Source: Symsagittifera roscoffensis (lineage: Eukaryota > Xenacoelomorpha > Acoela > Convolutidae). From it: DNA of 64,000 nucleotides. Location of the stretch: NCBI RefSeq assembly GCF_963678635.1, contig NC_087070.1, forward strand, positions 49,147,467 through 49,211,466, written 5' to 3'. Every line of letters begins with the position of its first letter. Position 1 is the first letter of the stretch. Shown here in pieces: positions 55,963-64,000 of the stretch. Below the pieces are notes generated by a model that saw only the letters and a list, made by a program, of their open reading frames with translations, searched no databases and was not told the DNA's origin. The position numbers and the translations under genes were made by a program.

Positions 55963-56538
55963 TTGTTCCAAAGGATTAAAAGCCGGTATCAAAGTGATCA
56001 ATTAGTACATAAGAAAATTATTGAAGAATCTCCCCGTACCTTGACTCTAGAAAACGGATCTTTAGCGGAAAAAGCGAGCCGGGCGTTGACACTATCGTCT
56101 GAGGTGGAGTACCCAAAGCCTCCCACTGTCGAGGAAGTTAGGCAAAAGCTAAATAAGGACCACCTTGCTCGTTCTAAGACCACACATTCTACCGCAAAAA
56201 GACAGCCAAATTGGGACAAGGATGACGATTTTGATTCAACCTCTGAATACGAGCCGTCACGATCGGAAGGAAAATTTGCAACAAAACAACACGCCATGGA
56301 GGTTGGACAAAGCTCAAACGGTGCGGTAGCCACTTACAACTTGGTCACGGGAACGCCAGCGGAGAAAGACAACGCCGACGGACTACAGCAGAGGAAAGTA
56401 AGCGAGTATCCAGGCGACGCAAGAATAGCGGAAAGAGCAAACAGTGCCCCGAACGTAAACGAAGAAGGAGCGGCGATTATTGGAAAAGGGTCGAAAAAGA
56501 AGGTGGTCAGACGTCCGATGAAGCAGCGACTGGTCTAG
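55963..56538 (+). pseudogene. pol: Integrase C-terminal tail of copy B
   Basis: A 191-residue open frame matching the copy A tail with scattered substitutions. GPY/F-like start MFQRIKSRYQSDQLVHKKII, then SRTLTLENGSLAE-like residues, then a charged tail ending RRPMKQRLV with a premature stop four codons before that of copy A. Confidence 0.74.
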
Positions 56539-56540
56539 TA

Positions 56541-57117
56541 TTCTAGTTAAGTTTCGCAAGTTTCTGATGAAATGGTTTCGGGGAAAAGTTCCTGGAAACG
56601 AGCGGCGTTTTGAAACTTGTGTCGAGAGAACGGGATACCAACTGAACTCAGTCGTGCCATCGGAGGTCTGGAAAAACCGGAGTGTAACTAAGATTCGGAA
56701 CTAAAACTGTAAAATTCTGTGCCCAGCGAGAGGGTGGACCGCGGGTCTATGACTGATCCCAATTTATGTTTTTTTTGTGTAATTTCAAATTATAATTTAA
56801 AATTAGTAAACTTGAGGGAAAACTTATACATACATTTCATAAAATGATTAGTTTTGAGTTAATTGAGTTTGTTGATTTTGCTTATTAGCGCCATTGGTGC
56901 TGTATGCGACCCTGGATTGATTTAATTAAGTACCTGCCAGTTTGTTATTGAGAGTCTGTGTGATCTGAAACAATTGAAGTAATATTGATTTAAATATCAT
57001 TTGGAGGATTATTTATTCTGAATTAAAAGTATCAATTGACGTTTTTTTTTCAGAGCCTAGCTATCAAAATCAAACTTTTGCAGACCCAACGCATACAGTT
57101 ATGACCAATATTTTATA
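56541..57117 (+). other. 3' non-coding part of copy B plus a 240-base insertion
   Basis: 56550-56880 matches 51480-51785 downstream of copy A. The following 56881-57117 (TTATTAGCGCCATTGGTGCT onward) has no counterpart after copy A and interrupts the duplicated unit. It looks like a small insertion of unknown type. Confidence 0.7.
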
Positions 57118-57775
57118 CTTGTTTTCGAAATCTTCCTTCTGGTTTTCGGTTATGTACTTAAACCCAAGATCTTGCTGAAGACATTAATTCCATTCACACT
57201 CGGAAACGATTCTGGATCCTCTGTTCTCTGCTATGTTCTCTCCACATTACAACACAGAGACCTTCTGTTGTTCTTGTTGATAATGATAGTTATTTGGCTA
57301 AATCTCAGTAGTCTGTCTGTTTCAACCACCTCATCTTTGAAACCAATTGCAGATCCATCATTATAATATTTTTTTTCTTCTTATATTTTGTAGCCGATAT
57401 AGCCAATAAAGCAAACTTTACTTGTTCAACGTCGCCATGCAAATCGTCCGTCAAATTTTCTCTTCCATTTGTAATGTTTTGCTGCCACCAATTTGCAAAT
57501 TTGAGCAAGTCACTACCAAGTATGAATTGTAAGCCCAGTTGTTCCTGAACAAGATGGGCTATACTGGAAACATCGCTGTAGTTGGGGAATGCAACAAAGC
57601 GGTCCCGCTATGCCTTCGATGACATTCATTAAATGACTCTGCTGTTCGCCTGCAGATTTTGTAAATTCTATCATGGACTCCAGTGTTGCTTTTTCGCTTC
57701 AATTAGAACAATGTGGTTTGGTCCAATTATTACAAAATCGTTTTCGCCTTCATCACAATTTAACCTTTTCTGGCT
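57118..57775 (-). pseudogene. Fragment of an unrelated, possibly PD-(D/E)XK-like protein, copy B
   Basis: Minus-strand frame with RLNCDEGENDFVIIGPN followed by HIVLIEAKK. The pattern hydrophobic-D-hydrophobic...E-A-K matches the catalytic hairpin of PD-(D/E)XK nucleases, including NERD-type domains (Asp codon 57737-57739, Glu 57698-57700, Lys 57692-57694). Further frames give FVAFPNYSDVSSIAHLVQEQ, LLKFANWWQQNITNG and DVEQVKFALLAISATKYKKK. It is broken by several frameshifts. Copy A at 51775-52642 is the same gene fragment, so it belongs to the tandem-duplicated unit. Host gene versus another mobile element is undecided. Confidence 0.5.
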
Positions 57776-57834
57776 CTGAAGTTTCGTTCTGCTGATCTCT
57801 AATTGCGCTAGTGGCTCACTGAACCCCGCGCCGC

Positions 57835-58160
57835 CTGACCTGAACCAACCCCATCCTAAAACAACGCCCCACCTCCACTTCCTTCACCTGAATCAACTTT
57901 TCCCGCTTGAACCAACCCTGGGGTACGGGAGGAGGTCGGGGAGGTTGGTTCAGGTGGTTGGGTGGTTGGGTGGTTCAGGCTAGGGGGCGGGTGGTTCATG
58001 CCAGGGGGTTTGGTTCAGGTGTGTGTGGGGGGGGGGAGGGGTGATTCAGGTGAGGGGGGTTTCATGTCGTTCAGGGGTGGCGGGGCGGGGCGATAGGGCA
58101 CACGTTGGGGTGGCTGGGGACTTCCAAGTGGGCAAAGGGGCAAACGTTAGGGGAGGGGAT
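57835..58160. repeat. GC-rich, strand-asymmetric low-complexity island with G-quadruplex potential
   Basis: The first part is C-rich (CCTGAACCAACCCCATCC, CACCTGAATCAAC) and the second part is its inverse and G-rich, with many GGTTCAGGTG, GGTGGTTGGGTGG and GGGGG runs. Several sets of four G-runs fall within 30 bases. It stands out sharply from the AT-rich background. Confidence 0.85.
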
Positions 58161-59029
58161 AGGTTAGCGCAATTGCTTGCTATTTGAGAAAATTTGAGAC
58201 TGATTAGTACAGTAATTCTGGCAAAATTTTGCACGAGGCGAAAAAAATAACTGAAAAAACTATATTAACTGATGTTAAATGGATTATAATTAATTTTAAA
58301 ATTGATAAGACTAATGGATTACAGTCAGTTTTTTATTCCATACTGTTGTTCTGGGAATAACCTGGTATTCAATTATTTTGATAATACTTTAGCACAAAAA
58401 TTTATTACAATTGGTTTTTCTCAGTTTTTTAGATGCGGGAAACATAGAAAATACCGGGTAAAAATTTGATCGTAAGATTATATAGAGATATAATGTCTGA
58501 CCATCTTAACTTTCTACATGAGGGCAAAAATGCAATGTTTTACATTAGTCATTCTAAATAAACTTTTAAATAATGAATTTCAGAAAAAATCAAAGAGGGG
58601 ACTGGAAAAGAGCTGTTCTCTGTTTTCCTTCCACGCCAAAAAAAGTTCTGTGGGCAGTACGTGCCATTAAATGAGGCAAAAATATCATATCTGGAAATGA
58701 CTGATTGCTGATCCAACGCTAATTTTTAAAAACTTTTGAGCACTCTTTTTTTAAACCGAATTTCAATAATTCGTTGGGAAAGTTAACTTGCACTTTAATT
58801 TGCTCTTTAAATTTTTTCTTCTACAATAAGAATTTATTTCTAAAATTTTCACAAGTCTCGAGTTTATTCAAGTTTCGTTTCTACTGAACTCATGTTGCTT
58901 TAAATTAAGTGAGATTTAATTCCGCTTAGAAAATTGTTTTGTTTCTTGTTGTTCCGACTTTCGATACGAAAGTAACGGAATATTTGTGCTCGGGGTGGTT
59001 TTTTTTTCTTCAGACAAATTTCGACTTTT
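58161..59029. other. AT-rich intergenic sequence, nothing recognised
   Basis: No gene or repeat that I can support. Confidence 0.6.
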
Positions 59030-59330
59030 TAACTAGCCATTTTTGACGGATTTTTTATATCATTCGAAAGATATTGTTGTCCTGAGCTCAAATTTGAAAA
59101 GATACTTCACCTGTGATCATTTTTTGTAAAGTTACGGGGGTTTAAAGATTGGCATTTTGGCCAATTTGGGACAATTAACGCGCGATATATTTCGCGCTAT
59201 TAACGCGTGAGCGGAGAGTTAATCCGTGTTAGAAATCGTTCCAAATTGGTTGAAATAGTTTATTTGCCATACTTGATTTGTTACAAGGAGCGAGATCTAT
59301 CCTTTTGTACTTTATATGGCGTGTGGGGGG
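59030..59330 (+). repeat. Old dispersed repeat, copy 2 (copy 1 at 14040-14340)
   Basis: Shares ordered words with 14040-14340 (GAAAGATATTG, GAGCTCAAA, CACCTGTGATCA, AATTAACGCGCG, TTAACGCGTGAG). Here the ATTAACGCG phrase recurs in inverted form around 59178-59210. Confidence 0.55.
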
Positions 59331-59419
59331 ATGATTTTCATTAAAAAAATTTCAAATTTTAGGAAATTGTTTTTTTTTTTCATTTTGTTTTATTTCATTT
59401 AATTTTTCCATGTTATTAC

Positions 59420-59488
59420 TGCTCCATAGACCTTAAGAGGCAGTCGGAACGTTCAGGGCCTCGCCCTGATACGAGCAATCTTGTTTTT
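59420..59488 (-). repeat. Short dispersed repeat (copy at 12172-12240)
   Basis: Inverse of the 12172-12240 sequence. It contains the short palindrome CAGGGCCTCGCCCTG (59454-59468). Confidence 0.55.
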
Positions 59489-61961
59489 TTTGTTCTCTTC
59501 TCTTACATTTTCTATATAATTCTTTCAGTTTTTGCTGATCTTCTTTTATTTTCCTTAATCTAACTTATGCGCCACTTTGTCCCTTCCGGCATATATGCTT
59601 GAAACCCTTACCCGTCACTCATTACTCAACGCGCTTAAGCCCCACACATTTCACCTCTCCCGACTCCTTCGTAAATTTAGGCCCTTTCCCTCCTTGGGTG
59701 GTAAAGAAAAATAGTGGACAAAATTTTTGATTCTCATAGCTAGAAACTTGCGTCAAGCATTAACTAGCAGTAAAGAGAAGCTACTAGTCTTTGTTTCAAT
59801 CACCTGAAGCTGGTTGAAGATAAAGAAAAAATGAAAACAGGATGAATAAATTTTGTGGAAATTACCGAAAATCATATTCATTCGAACGTGCGGCAAAGCA
59901 GAAATACAATAGTTCGTTTCAAAACAAAGGCCGTCACACAAAAATGGTGCTTTTTATGGGAAAAAAATGTTTTGATGATGTTGTGATTGTTGTGATTTGT
60001 GTTGGTTATGAGTTGGGATGGATGTCTAACTGAGAGAGTAATTTCAGATAGGGTACACCGTCTGCTCGTCACGCTATCTTATTTTCGGCCGGATGGATTC
60101 GGGCAACTTCTTAGTCTAAAACCGATGTTAATCTTACTCTTATATCTCTTAGTCTCAGTAGATCTAGAGTATACTGGTTTGTTACGAGTCGGTCTCTTGG
60201 AGAAAGCAACTAAGTTGTAAGTTAAACTCAAAATGCTCTGGTGCTGAAATTACAAGTAATTTCAGCATTTACAAATAAGTGGGTTGTTAGTTTGATGGAG
60301 TGTAATTGGTTAGTCTTTAATTTTTTATAGGGATAAAATATCTAATTTATATCCAATAATAATATATAAATTGGATCTGGTTCCACCCATCCGGGGTTTA
60401 CAGTGTTTTCGTTCTTTTGACTTCTATCTGTAATGGAGGATGGATGATGATCGTTTGTATTTCGCGAGCATCATTTCTATTCCGTTCTTGGAAGTGAAAG
60501 CTCCAGGAAGCTGGAATGGAATCGTAGATGTCCTTCTGTCATTCAACAATGACTGAGAGTGTCAAAAAATCAATCTGATTTCCAAATGGTTTGTTATGAT
60601 CGTCTGTTCTTGATCGGAGTGGAGAACTGTACTTCCATCTTGTTTGGGAATGGCGTGAAGCTCGAGTTTGGAGGGAATGCCTTGTAACTCGGATCTGAAC
60701 ATCGAGGTGGTCATTGGTCTGATTCAATGAAGTCCTTTGCTTCGGTGTCAAGTCGTACTTCAAATCCTTTTAGTTGTGGTTGTGAGCGGCATATCGATTA
60801 TGTTCAGCCATTCTGTGTATTGAGTGTGATGAGGTCGTCTTAGATTCTTGATGCTCGTCTTCGTGATTGTGTATGATCTATTTTACTGCGTTATGTAGTT
60901 TACACAAATAAATGTTTAGTTAGTTCTTCTTTTAATTATGATATTTTATTTTTTTTTATCGCAAAAGCTTTTATTTTAGTTCTGTTATTTTTAAAGAGTT
61001 ACTCTTACTTGAGTACCTCTTATCAAAAATAAGAAGTGTGTCACAAAGCGTGGGTTCTAGCACGGTGGGTTAGGCAGGCTATTTAGCATGCTCAGGACGT
61101 CCTCTCCTGGTGGGTTAGGCCAGGAGTGAGGGTATGATTGCATGCTGGTTTTTTATGGGGTCCTGTTTTGTGTTAACCTTTTATGTTATGTTTGTTACTG
61201 GTTTTTCCCTTTTGTTGTTTTGGTTGTGTTCTTTTTTAAAAAATCAAATTGTTTGGTTTGGGTTTGTTTTTCGACTTTTTGGTGTTTTATTCTTTCTTTT
61301 TTAGACTTATCAATAGTCTTCAAAAGAATAAATTATCGGTTTCTTTAAGCTGGTTTAATCCGGTTTGGATACCGTGGGTTTTTTTTCTTAGTCATGTTCT
61401 TAGCTTATGGTTTAAGGTTTTTAGTAAGCTGCGTTGGTTAGTTGGGATTATTATATAATTCCTTTCCAACCGGGTTAAAAGAAAGTTGGAAACTTGTTAT
61501 TACTAGCTTGAGTTGTTATTAGCAAAAGTTAAAACTTGAAATCAATATTTTAGGCAATTTGTCGTAGGCGAGCTGTGCGAGTGTGAATACAATTTGTGTG
61601 CGAGTGAATTTGGTCTTCAAAAGGTTAGTACTGCTTGCATTTGTATGAATTTACTACTGAAAATTTTAAATTTACTGTTTTGTGGGGATTGAAATTATTA
61701 AATTATTTTCATCGTATTTAGATTTACTTCATTGGGGAAAAAATTTGTAGATTAATTTATTACTGTGGAGAAGAAATTTTCCTGCATCATTCATTGCTGT
61801 TTGTTTACAAAAGTTTATAATTTATGAAAGAGTTTGTAATTTTTTTTTGTTTTTCTGTTTGTAGATGATCGTGATCTAAAGACTAAAGAAAAAACATTTA
61901 ATAAAGAATGGTTAGTTTATTTCGAATTTATTCGTTCATAAATTATTTAGTTTATACTTAC
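59489..61961. other. Intergenic region, no gene recognised
   Basis: Short frames only. From about 61.0 kb the plus strand becomes T- and G-rich. The phrase GGTGGGTTAGGC occurs twice (about 61060 and 61110), with AGCATGCT and GACGTC palindromes between. I cannot assign a function. Confidence 0.5.
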
Positions 61962-63889
61962 ATAGTCATCTGGAAAGAAGCCATGAGGGAAGATATCGTG
62001 TATAGCATCTGATGTGGTTAGTAGCTTTGCTAATATGCGAATGATGTTTTTAGTATGAAGAAGTGGCCAAAGCAATTGAAGTGCCTTAATGGTCTTTAGT
62101 GATTCAGTGCCAATGGAAAATTCGTGATGCGTGTGCTGGATAAGGTTAGAAAGCTTGTAATTGTATTTATTATTGTGAATAAATTCTAAAATTGGGATTT
62201 CTACAGGTTGTATTTATTCATGCGGGACAATGAGTGGTCGGGATTCTTCTACATTAAATGTCTTGGTTAGTGGGCAGAATATATACATTTGGGTTATGGG
62301 GTCATAATTACGGAGGATGCCTTGGAAGTTAGTGTTTTTAATGCAATATGTGAAATTTAGAAGCAATGGTGATGTGTATTTAGAGTTAATAAAGTGATAG
62401 CGATGATGGGGTTGTCGTGATGGTGTATGTAAGTCAAAGTGATTTTGAATGAATTTATAATAAGTGTAAGTGTGTGTCTGTTTAGTTCTTAGTTAATGTC
62501 GTGTGAACAGTGCAGATCTCGTTCTTTTTGAGTGAGGAAAAGGAAGGTCAGTGAAAAAGTTTCAAATTTTTCGTAAAATGATTCATAAGCTTCTATGTCA
62601 GTTAGTGCTTCTGAAATGATGTGATCGTTTTTTTTATCTATTGAGCTTAGTGTAAAAATGTAAGGTGTTCGGATGAAAAAATTTTCGGTTAGTTGCGGGT
62701 TAGCAAACTTATCGTCGCCGAGGAATTGATCTTGGTTGGGTCGGAAGATATTAATGTCGCAGTGCTCGATGGAATATTCGTTAGCTCGAGGTGCGGTGAA
62801 CATTTTTAATAGCTTTTTGTATCCTACGTGCGTAAATTGTCGAGGTGTTAGTGCTTTAGTTAGTCTAAAAAGGTCATTTTTACTTCTTTCTTCTTCTTGA
62901 GGTGTGTTAATGAGTGGTAAACACAGTGGGTTTGAGAAATAATAAAATGATGTCCAATGGAGTGTGGGGATTAATCCATGCTCATCGACATAGTGGGGCT
63001 GTTCAGTGTGAAGGTCGGAGTGACTAATTGTAGATCGAGGAAAGAGGGGTAAAGAAATTTGGAGAGTTTCGGGAGTAATTGTATGGTCAGGGTTGTTTAT
63101 ATAGTCGCGGGCTGTTCCGGGTTTGGAGGGAAACGTCTGATTAGGAAATTTTCTTTTGAATGTTCTATATGCACGGTTATTAGTGGATGATGATTGATTT
63201 GATGCTGAGGATTGAGCTAAAGAAGGGGTAAAATCTGAAGAAGGTGTAGGAGTTGGAGGGTTTGATGATGTTATGGTTGACGATAACTGATGAATGGTTA
63301 GGGTGTGAGGGTGTTGTACTTGTTGTTGTAATGTTATTAGGTTGTTTAGTTCATATGAGATTTGCGTGGTATCTGGGGAATTATTGTTGGAGCGTTCGTT
63401 CGTAAAGTGGGAGTATGTTGGTATCGCTTGGAAAATATGAGAGGGAGTAGAGGAGAGTTAGTTTGGGCTTGCGAGTGGATGGGTCGAAAGGGGGGTTGAG
63501 AAAATGTTGACGGGCTGGGTTCTGAGTTTGCGAATTCGTCAGGGGTTTCGAGGTCTGAACTTTGAAATTGACAAATTATATGGAAAGCTGTGATATCTGA
63601 GTTAGCATTAGAAACCATGCCGGATGACGTGGTTATATGGGGTGATTCGGGTGGCGGGAAAGCAAAAAGTGGGATGATGGGAATTGGGTTGTGGAGATTT
63701 GCTGGATGGGAAATTGAACGGTGAAGGGATCCAACTTGTCGGCTCATCGTGGGCTAAAAAATGATTGTTCTGAGATTGAAAATTAGTGGTGTGTGGTTGT
63801 TCAATAATTTGTTCATATGTATCGTCACTTTGTGTTACTAGATGTTGAATTTGTATATAAATTGTATATAATTTGGTCTTGAACTTCAT
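61962..63889 (-). pseudogene. Unidentified protein-coding region, A/C-rich sense strand, frameshifted
   Basis: Long minus-strand open stretches in sequence: 63889-63608 (starting MKFKTKLYTIYIQIQHLV), 63747-63346, about 63445-62489 (over 300 codons without a stop and almost no ATG) and about 62480-61962 with one TAA near 62217. Phrases include SSTNNRAYRTFKRKFPNQ, HGLIPTLHWTSFYYFSNPL, LTPRQFTHVGYKKLLKMF, FFIRTPYIFTLSSIDKKN and KALQLLWPLLHTKNIIRILA. The end, FPDDY, abuts a perfect GTAAGT donor (61961 downward), so the gene may be spliced and continue leftwards. I do not recognise the family. Ser/Pro/Thr-rich N-terminal half, then a more globular part. One-base shifts could be real decay or assembly errors. 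Confidence 0.5.
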
Positions 63890-64000
63890 ATTGAACGTGA
63901 TATTTGCGAGTGCTAAATTTGGGGCTGATTACAATTTAAACTTGGTAATTGTGGTGCTGTGGGTAGTGTATTGGTATTGTGTTGTGATTCGTCATATGCA

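Larger units (their letters stand above)
52643..56540 (+). mobile_element. Decayed Ty3/gypsy element, copy B (tandem duplicate of A)
   Basis: Begins abruptly inside gag at GGTGGCAGAGGAGCCCTCAG, the same point as 47486, and continues through the tail. Identity to A is high (mid-90s percent by eye). It lacks about 80 bases of the integrase zinc finger that A keeps. The two copies decayed partly independently. Confidence 0.88.

Noticed and set aside
61000..63900. Mitochondrial DNA insertion, suggested by strong strand skew
   Set aside because: None of the open frames resembles a mitochondrial protein, rRNA or tRNA that I can recognise.

Overview
The window is a piece of an AT-rich invertebrate animal genome. 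It carries introns with GT..AG borders, one recognisable developmental gene and large amounts of decayed transposable element. There are no bacterial-type operons. The species cannot be named from sequence alone. The only well-preserved host gene is an Islet-type LIM-homeodomain transcription factor on the minus strand (about 8184 down to beyond position 1). Six coding exons join in phase and encode 514 residues before the gene leaves the window; the C-terminus lies to the left of base 1. A 200-base assembly gap sits at 9499-9698.

From about 9.7 to 17.3 kb the sequence is mostly non-coding with small repeats: a non-autonomous hAT-like element (13630-13943), a 0.45-kb direct-repeat pair and a hairpin near 17.1 kb. 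From 17.3 to 36.9 kb there is a nested repeat cluster. Two diverged copies of a multi-kilobase repeat block (unit 1 about 18.66-22.38 kb, unit 2 about 22.39-35.0 kb) each contain a Ty3/gypsy pol fragment, an unclassified segment and a LINE fragment. A young 7.62-kb Ty3/gypsy LTR retrotransposon (24491-32110, minus strand) is inserted in unit 2, and unit 1 preserves the corresponding empty region. A LINE relic with a triplicated endonuclease segment ends the cluster.

From 37 to 45.4 kb there are a 264-bp direct-repeat pair, a large foldback repeat (38.8-41.6 kb), a BEL/Pao integrase relic (42-43.2 kb) and a compact terminal-inverted-repeat element packed with near-palindromic GCGGAATCCGC words (44.67-45.36 kb). 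From 47.1 to 57.8 kb a 5.1-kb segment is duplicated in tandem. Each copy joins a decayed gypsy gag-pol (plus strand) to an opposite-strand fragment of an unrelated protein with a possible PD-(D/E)XK nuclease motif. The right end (61.96-63.89 kb) has long open stretches on the minus strand with extreme strand asymmetry, G outnumbering C roughly threefold on the plus strand. They encode a protein I do not recognise, broken by frameshifts and a stop.

The most unusual signals are (i) eleven exact CCCNNNGGG words, consensus RCCCRAYGGGY, dispersed through the gypsy element in all three coding frames and in non-coding DNA; (ii) the palindrome-array element; (iii) the unidentified strand-skewed coding region; and (iv) the duplicated nuclease-like fragment fused to retroelement relics.
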